NCBI GenBank assembly: GCA_001310555.1
Contig: BAXO01000102.1
Coordinates: forward strand, 1-18,453
Length of the DNA: 18,453 nucleotides
Direction: 5' to 3'
Source of the DNA: Bacillus sp. JCM 19058
GTDB taxonomy: Bacteria; Bacillota; Bacilli; Bacillales_H; Bacillaceae_D
This document shows positions 1 to 8,891 of this stretch, one piece after another. Every line of letters begins with the position of its first letter. Position 1 is the first letter of the stretch. The position numbers were made by a program, and so were the translations under genes. The notes below the pieces were generated by a model. It was not told the origin of the DNA and did no database searches. It saw only the letters and a list, made by a program, of their open reading frames with translations.

Positions 1-180
1 TTACAATAGCATTAACATAGCGAACCATTCTGTGTATGTCGGCTAATGATATCCGCATTTATTTCTGAAATAAGCATTTATGAAATTCACTCAATTGAAA
101 ACCGATTTCTTTTTATAGCTGAAGCGGAGCATGCGAAAGGTGGAATTTATTTAACGGGCATCCGATATTATGAAAACTAG
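1..180 (+). CDS. Possible C-terminal fragment of an unidentified protein
   Basis: The frame that starts at base 1 is open from about base 16 to a TAG at 178-180. It ends in a protein-like tail (ENRFLFIAEAEH, then GGIYLTGIRYYEN). The first bases are also open in another frame, so a further indel may lie near base 45. I do not recognise the family. The tail mixes hydrophobic, acidic and glycine-rich stretches as a folded domain would, but there is no diagnostic motif. It lies directly upstream of a solute-binding lipoprotein gene in the same orientation and may belong to the same sugar-related locus, which is inference. It could equally be chance coding. Confidence 0.25.
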
Positions 181-252
181 AAAAAAAGTAAGCGGCCTTA
201 TTGATGGAGCAATAAGCTTGATTAACAAATAATAATGGGAGGGGTGTTTTTA

Positions 253-1551
253 ATGAAAGTCGTTGTAGGTGCCCGTACTTTCCTATTTCTTTGGATGACA
301 GTCTGCGGTGTGTTTATTTTTTTTCAGGGTGCATCTCTGATACGGAGTCTGATTCATCGGATGTTGAAGGAGATTTTGAGCCAGTTACTTTAAAAATTCA
401 TTTTGGGCAAGACGAGGCATTTATAGACGGGTTTATTAAACCAGCAGAAGAAAAATTTCCTCATATAACTTTTGAACACGTAGAAGGAGATTATGAAGAA
501 ATCATTTCAGCCCAGAATTTACCTGACATTTTGTGGTTTTGGAATAAGGGAGGCCTCGCCAACGCGGGTGAGTACGAATTGACATATGACATGACAAAAT
601 TAATTGAAGATTACAACTTTGATATTTCGAGGTTTGATCCAAACCATCTTGCTGAATGGAAATCGGTTTCAGGGGGAGAACTATGGGCTCTTCCAGTTAT
701 GACGAGTCGCTTTGCCCTAATGTATAATAAAGATGTTTTTGACTTGTTTGGCGTTAATTATCCAGAGGACGGAATGAATTGGGAAGAAGTGATCGAATTA
801 GCGGAAAAAGTGACGGGGGAACGGAATGGAATTGAGTATCAAGGTCTTTATATGCCAAACCATGAAGCTCCGATTTTTTTGGACGGCGGGAAACCTTGTT
901 GATCCAGTAAGTGATGAGCCACTTTGGACAAATAACGAACTAGTAAGAGATTATTTCAATTTATATAAGCGTGCTTATTCGATTGTCGGTAATCCATACA
1001 TTCCTGAGCATTGGGAAGAAAACGGTTGGGTGCATTTGTTCGAGACCGAGCAAAGATTGGCCATGGTCGCACAATTTTTCGGCCCACCAAACGAGGCTGC
1101 AAATGTAAATTGGGACGTAGCGACGTATCCAGAACCGGAGAAAGGTGTGCCTTCCAGAGGATGGGCTATGGGAGTTAGCTCTACAAGTGAACATCATGAA
1201 GAAGTAATGCGAGTGTTGAATTTTTGGTTTACTGATGAACAATTATTGAACAACTCCTTTACGAGAGGGCCTCTGTACGTTCCATTTCCGCACCTATACG
1301 AAGATGGTGTCGCGCAAGAGGTGGCACTCGAAACAGAAGGACATATTTGGGAAGGAAGGAATATGGAGGCAATATTTTCTCTTCCTGTAGCCGATGCGCC
1401 TGAGAGCATGTCAAAATATGAAAATGATGGTGTCGTTTCTGAAGCATTGAATCAATTTGTAAACGGAGATGAGATTGATTTAAATACACTGTTAAGAGAA
1501 AAATATGAGCAAGAATTAGTTCGAATAGAAGAAGAAAAGGCGGTAGAGTAA
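253..1551 (+). CDS. Extracellular solute-binding lipoprotein, family 1 (sugar ABC transporter type), two frame breaks
   Basis: This is predicted to be a membrane-anchored substrate-binding protein of a carbohydrate-type ABC importer, acting outside the cell membrane. The ATG at 253 follows a GGGAGGGG ribosome binding site. A hydrophobic signal peptide leads to a lipobox FSGC (Cys about residue 27), followed by an acidic Ser/Asp linker typical of lipoproteins. The mature part resembles family 1 binding proteins: an N-terminal strand (VTLKIHFG), PDILWFW, then LPVMTSRFALMYNKDVF and NWEEVIELAEK. The frame is broken twice. The first break is at the T run 317-324, where one base is missing, and the second is at 874-893, where there is one extra base. 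Corrected, it encodes about 432 residues, normal for the family. No permease or ATPase gene is adjacent and a terminator follows, so it is an orphan within this window. The substrate cannot be deduced. Confidence 0.85.
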
Positions 1552-1567
1552 GAACATAGAATGAAAG

Positions 1568-1602
1568 AACAGAAGCTTAAGAATGAGGAGCTTCTGTTTT
1601 TG
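1568..1602 (+). terminator. Rho-independent terminator after the solute-binding protein gene
   Basis: A perfect 10-bp inverted repeat (AACAGAAGCT at 1568-1577, AGCTTCTGTT at 1589-1598) with an 11-base loop runs into a T tract ending at 1601. It lies 17 bases after the stop codon at 1551, so it ends this transcript as a single-gene unit. Confidence 0.85.
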
Positions 1603-2262
1603 TCTTCTTATGGTGTCACCGGGTAGGTTTTCTAGGATGCCCATTATCAATGTAACGGATAAGTGTAGCAGATATAGCTGAGGGTGTTTCAAGAACGTTA
1701 ATTGTTATAAGGAAAGGGGTTATTTGAGAAGTACAGACGATTTATAATGGTAGTTAGATCACAATATCTTAAGTGCGAGGAGAAAGTTTCGAAAATAATT
1801 GTAGATGAATATCAATCAATTAATAATTTTATTAATAGTAATGATAACAATTAGTTTCACGCTTAGTAAGGCATATTTTTGAATATGATACAATAATCAT
1901 GCTGATATTGTTATTTTTAACAAAGTTAGACGACAAAGAAATTCAAATGGCAATCAAGGGTGAAATTTAGAATTCCTATCATAAAAAAATGATAGCGAGC
2001 ATGGAGGAAAGTTAAATGACTATTTTATTAGGACGGAAATTTCACCTCTACCGTCATCGGATCGAACTTATGAAGCTATACAAATGAAGTAGAAATCAAT
2101 AGAAAAACAAGCGTTATCTTACCAACTCCAGCTTCACCATTGCGCTTTTGTTCAAAAATTCAACCTTAATTTTGGCTGGCACTTGCAACAGCCTTCTCCT
2201 TTTACATAAAAAAAATGTGACACTCAAACCGATATACTCTTGATGGAGCGAGGAGCTAAACG
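1603..2262. other. Intergenic stretch without a convincing gene
   Basis: About 660 AT-rich bases with many stops in all frames. It contains a short hairpin (CTATCAT at 1976-1982, ATGATAG at 1989-1995). A wider inverted repeat pairs GGTGAAATTT (1960-1969) with AAATTTCACC (2038-2047). A 23-codon open frame at 2016-2087 has a GGAGG upstream, but its product resembles nothing I know. On the minus strand, around 2110-2145, a short frame reads GEAGVGK, like a P-loop, but the following Ser/Thr is missing and the frame is closed on both sides. Just before eutH an ACAT-A7-ATGT repeat occurs (about 2205-2219). The stretch may hold a decayed gene or the eutH control region; I see no firm feature. Confidence 0.5.
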
Positions 2263-3345
2263 ATGTGGATCAATGACGTTATTATTTATATTATGGTATT
2301 TTTTCTTTGTCTTGGTGCAGCAGACAAATGCTTAGGCAATCGCTTTGGGCTTGGTGAGCGATTTGTTGCTGGCTTCAAGGCCATGGGACCATTGACGTTG
2401 GCGATGGTCGGAATCTTATCGCTTGCCCCGGTGCTTGCCCAGTTCTTAATTCCTGTAATGACTCCGGTTTATAGCTGGATTGGAGCCGATCCAGCTTCCT
2501 TTGCCAATTCGTTGCTGGCGCTTGATATGGGTGGGTACGCTCTCGCCAAAGAAATGGCATTCACCAGAGATGCGGAGCTGTTTTCATGGGTTTTTCTCGG
2601 TACGATGCTTGGACCGACGGTCGTATTTACGATTCCTGTTGCCTTAGGGATCATTACAAAAGCCGATCAGGAGTACTTTGCGAAAGGAATTTTACTTGGG
2701 CTTATGACCATCCCAGCAGGAAGCTTTGTCGGTTCAATTCTAGCTGGACTTGATCTCGCCATCGTCAGCGTAAATTTAATTCCGACTGTCGTGCTCTCGG
2801 CTCTTTTAGGTATAGGGTTGTGGAAGAGGACAACACAAATGATGGTTGGCTTTAAATGGTTTGGCAAGTTGATTGAAGTGATCGCGATTTGTGGACTGGT
2901 CGCTGTCATCATCGAAACGCTGACTGGGTTTGTTGTCATTCCGAATATGACACCGCTGTCGGAAGGCTTTCAAATCGTCGGCTCGATTGCGATTGTTCTG
3001 GCGGGTGCATTCCCAATGGTGGCATTGATTACCAAGGTCTTTCAACGTCATCTGAAGGCAGCCGGACGATTATTAAAAATCGATTACATTGCCGCTTCGG
3101 GTTTGCTTGCTTCGCTTGCACACAGTATCCCGATGTTTGGCGTCTTTCGGCAAATGGAGCCGCGTGGAAAGGTGATTAATGCTGCGTTTGCCGTCAGCGG
3201 TGCATTCGTCTTTGGGGGGCACCTTGGTTTTGTTGCGGGTATCGAAAAGGAAATGGTGTTTGCGATGATTGCTGGTAAGCTCGTTTCCGGAATTAGCGCC
3301 GTCGGTCTCGCTCTTATTGTTACAAGAAAGGAATCTGCTCTGTGA
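2263..3345 (+). CDS. eutH: Ethanolamine permease EutH
   Basis: This is an integral membrane protein of 360 residues that matches the EutH family, which facilitates ethanolamine entry across the cytoplasmic membrane, mainly at low external pH or concentration. The protein is almost entirely hydrophobic helices. It has family-like stretches such as LGAADKCLGNRFGLGERF near residue 20, ALDMGGYALAKEMA near residue 90, and SGAFVFGGHLGF with GIEKEMVFAMIAGKL near the C-terminus. The ATG follows a GGAGCGAGGAG ribosome binding site. The frame is intact, unlike many neighbours, and the length is slightly below the usual 370-410. None of the catabolic partners (eutA, eutB, eutC, eutD or shell proteins) lies in the window. 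It is a single gene with its own terminator, so it may supply ethanolamine as a nitrogen source or for lipid use; that is inference. Confidence 0.92.
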   Translation: MWINDVIIYIMVFFLCLGAADKCLGNRFGLGERFVAGFKAMGPLTLAMVGILSLAPVLAQFLIPVMTPVYSWIGADPASFANSLLALDMGGYALAKEMAFTRDAELFSWVFLGTMLGPTVVFTIPVALGIITKADQEYFAKGILLGLMTIPAGSFVGSILAGLDLAIVSVNLIPTVVLSALLGIGLWKRTTQMMVGFKWFGKLIEVIAICGLVAVIIETLTGFVVIPNMTPLSEGFQIVGSIAIVLAGAFPMVALITKVFQRHLKAAGRLLKIDYIAASGLLASLAHSIPMFGVFRQMEPRGKVINAAFAVSGAFVFGGHLGFVAGIEKEMVFAMIAGKLVSGISAVGLALIVTRKESAL

Positions 3346-3358
3346 ACGGTAGGTGGCA

Positions 3359-3417
3359 GCTCTGCATGTAATAAAAAGTCTGTCAATGCAGAGCCTATTG
3401 AGGCTTTGTCTGTTTTT
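3359..3417 (+). terminator. Terminator region after eutH, with two overlapping hairpins
   Basis: A 9-bp stem (GCTCTGCAT at 3359-3367, ATGCAGAGC at 3386-3394) overlaps a second hairpin (CAGAGCCT at 3389-3396, AGGCTTTG at 3401-3408, one G-T pair). The second hairpin is followed by TCTGTTTTT. It probably ends the eutH transcript. The two stems share bases 3389-3394 and cannot form together. Confidence 0.65.
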
Positions 3418-3648
3418 GAAGGGAATTCTGGTTATTAGGCTGACGCATCATACTGAGGAAAGCTAAGGGAGCGGGCGAGCAGACAAGAAGTAGAATTCGT
3501 CCCTTGCTTCTTTTCAGGAAGACGAAGAATCGCGAACCAAGAACCGTGTCTCTGCAGAATGACTTCTGCTCCCACAGACAAGGCGTGAGGAAGTCGTTAA
3601 GTGTAGGATGATTTATCCGAACAGCGCCAGTGCCCCTTAGCGTTTAAG
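3418..3648. other. Intergenic space between convergent eutH and the ABC permease gene
   Basis: No gene is supported here. It contains a small hairpin (GCAGAA at 3554-3559, TTCTGC at 3564-3569). A second hairpin (CTTAGC at 3636-3641, GCTAAG at 3648-3653) overlaps the permease stop codon. Neither has a T tract, so neither is a clear terminator. Confidence 0.4.
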
Positions 3649-4881
3649 CTAAGTCCCTCTAATCCAGCTCTTTTTCATCATAGTAAAAGCGAGTGAGAAC
3701 GTTAAGATAGCTACTAAGCATCCGAGCAGTGGTGAAGCAAATGCGGTAGAGCCGGCTGTAAACCCAAAAACGAAGCAGCCGGGAAGAGCTAGCATCATTA
3801 GGCCTTTTTTTTACTCCTTTTGTCGTTTCCTCGTGGCTGGCGAACGGATACAATCTTGAAAAGGAGTGATTTTTTAATTCCTTCCAGCTTGACTCGATGT
3901 AATGAATGAGATTATATAAACCGACGAACAGTACGACCCATTTTATCCAATTTGGAACAAGGATAATCGCAAAATTATAAATACCGATAATTCTTAAAAT
4001 CGAAGTTAACGATGTTCGGCTGCGCAGAACGTACTTAATAAAGGATTCAGAGACAAGGTTTGCATTCGTACGCGTACGAAAAAGCTGAGTCGACTGCGGA
4101 AAGAGCAAAAATGGTTTTTTTCGTACCTTCCCTCTTTTCCCCATTTGATAACCGCTTGCCGAGATTAGCATGCTTGTCAGTTTTAACCGTTGTTGTTCCT
4201 CTCTGTTACAATCTTCATAAAAGCACCATCTCATGTTCATTCTTTTGCGATAGAGGAAGATTAGCGCTAGGATATGCAGTCCGATGAGCGACAGTTGAGC
4301 AAAAGGATCGCTATAATAAAACAGGGTAAATAGCGTAAGGAATACGATGAAAAACGCAGCATTCATCGCATGCAGCTTCCACCTTTGCAAGTGCACTGAC
4401 AGCAATTGGCGGACAAACTGGACATTTAACCGAAAGACAAAAACAAATGCTATAAACAAACTTATGGTGCTTAATGAGGCATTGTCATAAACAAGCCATA
4501 GCGGCAAAATGAACAGTAAGGCACTGCCGAGAAAAAGAAAGTTCCGCCAAACTGAATAGCCGATGCCTAAGCGCATTAAGCAGCTGAGCCAATCCGTGTT
4601 TTGCCTAACAAATAACAGGTCGCCGGTCTGGATGAACAACCGGATCGTCCCGCTCATACCGAGGAAGAAAAAAAGCAAACCAGCTTATTTCGCTTCGAAT
4701 CATTTCCGGCCATTGCGCTTGTCCCGTCCACATTAAATAATATTGATAGAAAGCTATTGCAATAATTGGTACGAGAACGTATAACCAGACAATCCAGTCC
4801 ACCGCTGACTTCCAGACACTGTATTGATATGACCACTCTTTTTTTTAGTCGGAATAAAAATAACTGTGACGGATTAGTCAT
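3649..4881 (-). CDS. ABC transporter permease, EcsB/YthQ-like, three frame breaks
   Basis: This is predicted to be the membrane subunit paired with the ATPase encoded just upstream. The ATG at 4881 overlaps the ATPase stop (ATGA). Breaks lie in the T run 4839-4846, the A run 4668-4674 and the T run 3805-3812, each with one extra base. Removing them gives about 409 residues, very close to B. subtilis EcsB. It also restores an N-terminal EWSYQYSVWKSAVDWIVWLY segment and a hydrophobic C-terminus (GCFVFGFTAGS, then LLGCLVAILTFSLAF) ending at the TAG 3649-3651, instead of the charged tail read in the uncorrected frame. The sequence has many helices with a basic cytoplasmic stretch in the middle (about residues 200-260), as in EcsB. 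EcsAB in B. subtilis affects secretion, competence and intramembrane proteolysis. Whether this pair is EcsAB or the YthPQ paralogue is unresolved; the context, behind a two-component system, fits neither closely. Confidence 0.8.
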
Positions 4882-5581
4882 TGTTCGCTCTCCATGAAAT
4901 AGTAGAAGCAGTCCATGAGAGAGCCATCTGGTATGCTCTCGTTTCTAATTTCCTTCATTCCACCAGCTGCAATTAGATGTCCATGATTAATCAGCAAAAA
5001 TCGATCGCAAATTTTTTCAGCTGTGTCAAGTACATGAGTCGACATCAGAATCGCAGCCCCTCTCTTTCGCTCTTCTTCGAGAATGAGGAGGAAATCCTTA
5101 ATCGCTTTCGGATCAAGCCCGATAAAGGGCTCATCGACAATGTAAAGTGTCGGCTTCGTCAAAACGGCAATAACTATCATAAGCTTTTGCTGCATCCCCT
5201 TTGAAAAAGAAGAAGGAAAGTGATGCTTAGCTTCCGTCAGACGAAAAACGTCCAATAATTGCTCGGCACGTTCAAAATAATCAGGTTCATTAATTCGGTT
5301 CACAGCCTTTGCTAGTGTTATATGCTCCCATAACGTTAACTCCTCATAATGGGTTGGCTGCTCGGGAATGTAGCGTATTTACTTTTTTCCGAAAGGTAAA
5401 TCTCGCCCTCGATCTTATCGAGTAATCCTAAAATGGCTTTAATGATCGTGCTTTTCCCAGCACCATTAGGGCCAATTAAGCCGACAAGCTCTCCCGGAAA
5501 TATACGAAACTCTATATTTTCGATCGCATTCTTTGCTTCAGAATAGCCCCCTTGTTCAATTTGCACTTCCAATACGTTCAT
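4878..5581 (-). CDS. ABC transporter ATP-binding protein, EcsA/YthP-like, one frame break
   Basis: This is the cytoplasmic ATPase that would energise the downstream permease. Visible motifs are the Walker A GPNGAGKST (residues 37-45), a degenerate signature FSKGMQQK in place of LSGGQ, the Walker B LYIVDEPFIGLDP and the H-loop LMSTHVLD. The FSKGM-type signature and the PEQPTHYEELTLWEH segment are typical of the EcsA/YthP group. The frame breaks at the GGG 5364-5366, where one base is missing. Corrected length is about 234 residues. The start at 5579-5581 has AGGTGAG upstream, and the gap from the lipoprotein stop is 35 bases, so it sits in the same operon. The stop overlaps the permease start. 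The transported substrate is unknown; EcsA-like exporters are not confidently assigned to one. Confidence 0.88.
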
Positions 5582-5616
5582 TTTCTCACCTAACCTGTTT
5601 ATAATATAGAATGCAA

Positions 5617-6708
5617 TCAGTTGTCGGAGCTTAGCTGCATGTTTTCTGCGGCTAGAATCAGCTCCTCGACTGAAATACGAGGATTATCAAGAGTGACAGT
5701 ATATCGTAATCCATTTTCATCCCAGCTTATCAATTCAAACGTATCAAATTGATAATAAGACACCGTCTGACCACGTATCGTTTGCTCATGTTTAGTTAAC
5801 CCATCTCCTATATCTGAATGTACCGGATAGATCGAAAGGTAAAAGGAGGGAACGCCATCCTTCATATAATATAAATCTACCGACGTTTGTTCAAGGTCAC
5901 CCATTAGTTGTCCGATTTCAATATGTTCCAGAGTGAATTCTCCATCACTGAAAAGGTAGAAGGGTTGGCCAAATGCAGTCTCCGCCTCTGTCACATTCCC
6001 GCTCACAGTCTGAGTAAATGGTTCAATAGTTATCTCTTCTGGTAAAGGTAGTAAAAAGGTATCTTCATCGAAGTCGGGTGAGAGCTCGAGCTTCGTTAAA
6101 TAAGACTCGGATCGAGAATCACCCATAATTACCTCAGCTTTAAGAATCATCCATGATTTCGGATCAATCCAGAACTCGAGTTGATGAATTAGGCTTTTTT
6201 CTGAGGATGCTTGTACTTTCATGTGAAAGGTGTCGATACCGAGCAACACTTCTTCCCCAACGATTTCGTATTGCGGTGATGGTTCAAGAGCGTTTATCAA
6301 ACTAATAATTTGCTCCCTCGGAGTCATCAGATGATGCTCTTCCGATTCAGGAAAATCCATTTGATAGGCCGTCTTCGCATCGGATTCAAATAACAAAATC
6401 GATTCGCCGTCATTTAAGGAAATTGTTTCCGTCCCGTCACCTGAGTAAGTAATAGCTTTTGATTTTCCATCATGGCTTCTGTATTCTTCTATCGTGAAGC
6501 TTATCATGAGCTCGTCCCCTTCGAAATAGTTGGTTACCCCTTTAGAGTAATAGCTTTCAAACGTATTGGAAGAGTCGAGAACTCGCTCAATGATTTGTTT
6601 CGGGTTGGCGGCCAGCTTGTCAAAATCAAGGCTGTCAGTATGAAAATATCCACACCCGCCCAGAGCTAACAGGGAGAGCATACTAAAATATGTGAGCGTT
6701 TTAACCAT
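5617..6708 (-). CDS. LolA/GerS/YdcC-like lipoprotein
   Basis: This is a predicted membrane-anchored lipoprotein of 363 residues with an intact frame. I place the start at 6706-6708 because the next residues form a clean lipoprotein signal peptide with lipobox LGGC (Cys19). That ATG overlaps the kinase stop by eight bases (ATGGTTAA), and an AGAAGGA lies upstream; the longer open frame only reads into the kinase gene. The mature part shows features of the LolA/RseB-like fold found in Bacillus YdcC and clostridial GerS: a long beta-rich N-terminal half, FWIDPKSWMILKAEV near residue 190, and KLELSPDFDEDTFLLPLP after it. The C-terminal third resembles small domains that follow such folds in Firmicute lipoproteins. 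Its place between sensor kinase and ABC genes suggests it monitors or carries an envelope ligand; this is inference. Confidence 0.78.
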   Translation of the reverse strand: MVKTLTYFSMLSLLALGGCGYFHTDSLDFDKLAANPKQIIERVLDSSNTFESYYSKGVTNYFEGDELMISFTIEEYRSHDGKSKAITYSGDGTETISLNDGESILLFESDAKTAYQMDFPESEEHHLMTPREQIISLINALEPSPQYEIVGEEVLLGIDTFHMKVQASSEKSLIHQLEFWIDPKSWMILKAEVIMGDSRSESYLTKLELSPDFDEDTFLLPLPEEITIEPFTQTVSGNVTEAETAFGQPFYLFSDGEFTLEHIEIGQLMGDLEQTSVDLYYMKDGVPSFYLSIYPVHSDIGDGLTKHEQTIRGQTVSYYQFDTFELISWDENGLRYTVTLDNPRISVEELILAAENMQLSSDN

Positions 6709-8176
6709 GATCGACACATCCTTCTGGTAGCCAACAGCCGACAATTGTACCATAGCCAGCCTGTGACCAGATGTTGATTTTTCCCTGATGCTGTTCAATC
6801 AGCATTTTCGTTATGCTTAAACCTAACCCTACCGTACCGCCATTCCCTCGTGCACCTTCCGCTTGCACGAACGGTTTGAGCATATGTTGAATTTGTGCTA
6901 AAGGGATACTCGGCCCTTCATTTTGGATCAAAAGGATCGTCCCATATTTGCGCCAACGATTGAGCTCTTTGTGAAACGGTTCAAATATCCAGTCCGGGAG
7001 CGGGCAGGCACTGGCTACTGCTGCGAGCCAAATTTTTTTTGTTATTCGGTGTATAGCGAATACTATTTCCCATCAAATTATCGACGATACGAACCATTTG
7101 TTTCGGATCGAGTGTATATTCATTTGCCACACATGCGTGAACGGTCAAATGAATATTGTTATTCGCACATGGCTCCTCGAAGCCAGTTAGAAGCATATCA
7201 AAAAACTCCTCCCCCTCAACAGTAACATACTCCGTATGCGCTTTAGACGATTGCAGGGCAGTATAAATAGACAAATCGTCAAGCATTTGCTTCATATAGT
7301 CCAGCTTTTCGAACAAGATGCCTTCATACTCTTTCCTTTCGACTGTTGTCAGGCGCTCATTCCTAAGCAAAGCTTCAGAGTAGGTCCGTATCACAGTGAG
7401 GGGAGTTTTTAAATCGTGAGAGAGCGAAGCGACAATAAATTCCTTTTCCTGCTGCTGTTTGTTTAACGCAGCGTTCGTAACCTCGATCTGTTCTTTCATT
7501 TGTTCAAAATGATGAATGACATCACCGATTTCATCCTTCGGCGCGTTTAATTTTCCTTCGAGCTTCTTCCCCTTCGCAAAGGCTGTCATGTGCTGCTGCA
7601 GCTGGCGAAGAGGCAGACTGACTTTGCGATTAAGCAGCCAGATGACCCCGACGTACAGTAGTACAAAAAAAAGTACTGAATAAAGCGAAAAATAGATTTG
7701 TCCGATTTTCGATCCCGCCGATCCATTGTTCGCGCTCGATCGTCATTTCGTAAAAGCCGATCAACTCCTGCTCGGCGAACACCGGTTTTTTTGAGCGAAT
7801 AGCTAGAATAATTTTGAATGATTTCATTTAAATTTTGATATAAAAAGGAGCGGCTCTGCCTCGTAAATTGATTAACGATTGTATCATCTATAGTAGAATA
7901 TAAGATTAGACCGTCTGCGGCGTAAAGGACGATTGTTAAAGATGGGTCAGTCACTTCCTCTATTGACTGATAATTTTCCTGAGGCTGAAACTCGTAAAAG
8001 TCAGGGTTTTCCAGCAATGGGGCTAGCTCATTGAAGGTGGAAGACACCCCCAAGTATTCCTTAAAGCTTTGCTGCTGATCGAAATAATTAATACTTAAAT
8101 AAAGAAAATACAGGACACCTACCGGCAGAAGCATGACAAGAAAATAAGTCATTAAAAGCCAATACTTGATTTTCAT
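6701..8176 (-). CDS. Sensor histidine kinase, three frame breaks
   Basis: This is the membrane sensor kinase of the two-component pair, about 490 residues after correction. The ATG at 8176 overlaps the regulator stop (ATGA). Order: transmembrane helix (about residues 6-28); extracellular sensor region of about 130 residues; second helix (IYFSLYSVLFFVLLYVGV); HAMP-like linker; H-box SLSHDLKTPLTVIRT with the phospho-accepting His; N-box NLMGNSIRYTPNN; G1-like QNEGPSI; and G2 GGTVGLGLSIT. Breaks lie in the T run 7786-7792, at CCC 7714-7716 and in the T run 7033-7040, each with one extra base. The segment between N-box and G1 is unusually long and proline-rich (KIWLAAVASACPLPDW), which may shape the ATP lid. 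The stimulus is unknown; the adjacent lipoprotein and ABC pair suggest an envelope signal. Confidence 0.88.
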
Positions 8177-8886
8177 TCTATCTGCTCTCCAATAAAGCGA
8201 TAGCCGACACCCCAGATGGTTTGAATGTATAGAGACGAGCGCGTATCATCACATAGCTTAGCCCGTAACCCTTTTATATGGACGGTCACCGTTTGACTGC
8301 TCCCCGGCAGTTCGAGCTCCTGCCAAATATGCGTGTATAACTCGCTTTTGGAAAATGTTTGGAACGGATTACGTACAAGAAGAAACAAGAGAGCGTGCTC
8401 TTTCGCTGTTAATGAGAGAGGATCCTCATTTAAGTGAACGGCTTCCTTTTTGAAATCAACCTTCAAGCCACCGACATACTTTGTTAAATGGGCGTTGGCT
8501 TCCTTATTCATATAGCGCTGATAACGCCTCAGGTGGGAGCTAATCCTCGCACTCAGCTCTTGTAGGCTAAAGGGCTTTGTCAAATAATCATCGGCTCCCA
8601 AATCAAGTCCGCGAATTTTGCTCTCGTCCTCGTGCTTAGCACTAACGATAAGCATTGGCAGCTCGCTTTCCAGGCGAATTCTTTTGCACAATTCAAATCC
8701 ATCAATTTCAGGGAGCATTAAATCAACAATAACTAAACTGAATTGCCCGAGTTTAAACTCCTCCCAGCCTTCCTGACCTGTTGTCGCCCAAGTAACTTGA
8801 TAGCCTTCTTTACGAAGGTGGTCGCCCATAATCCGTCCAATTTCAAAGTCATCCTCTACGAGTAATATCGAACGATCTTCCGTCAT
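8173..8886 (-). CDS. Response regulator, OmpR/PhoB family
   Basis: This is a cytoplasmic DNA-binding regulator of 237 residues, intact. The receiver domain (about 1-120) has the acidic pocket E11-D12-D13, phospho-acceptor Asp55 in VIVDLMLPEIDG, Ser82 and Lys104 in YLTKPF. The C-terminal winged helix (about 140-235) shows LSLTAKEHALLFLLVRN, then SQTVTVHIKGLRAKL and IWGVGYRF, the standard recognition-helix and wing motifs. It is the first gene of the five-gene minus-strand operon and overlaps the kinase start by four bases, so the pair is translationally coupled. A -10 element and a nested inverted repeat lie between the start codon and base 8945, consistent with self-regulation or RNA-level control. 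The target genes are probably those of its own operon. Confidence 0.93.
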   Translation of the reverse strand: MTEDRSILLVEDDFEIGRIMGDHLRKEGYQVTWATTGQEGWEEFKLGQFSLVIVDLMLPEIDGFELCKRIRLESELPMLIVSAKHEDESKIRGLDLGADDYLTKPFSLQELSARISSHLRRYQRYMNKEANAHLTKYVGGLKVDFKKEAVHLNEDPLSLTAKEHALLFLLVRNPFQTFSKSELYTHIWQELELPGSSQTVTVHIKGLRAKLCDDTRSSLYIQTIWGVGYRFIGEQIE

Positions 8887-8891
8887 AATTC

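Noticed and set aside
2016..2087. 23-codon open frame with GGAGG upstream
   Set aside because: Too short to judge, no recognisable product, no promoter or terminator tied to it; noted in the intergenic entry only.
2100..2160. P-loop-like GEAGVGK on the minus strand suggesting an ATPase remnant
   Set aside because: The required Ser/Thr after GK is Ile, the frame is closed by stops on both sides within about 30 codons, and no other ATPase motif is nearby.
4060..4287. Plus-strand open frame of 75 codons
   Set aside because: Lies fully inside the permease gene on the other strand; no ribosome binding site or protein-like features.
6709..6798. Longer start for the lipoprotein, 30 residues upstream
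   Set aside because: The extra residues overlap the kinase C-terminus and would put a soluble stretch before the lipoprotein signal peptide.
6923..7225. Plus-strand open frame of 100 codons
   Set aside because: Antisense shadow of the histidine kinase catalytic region.
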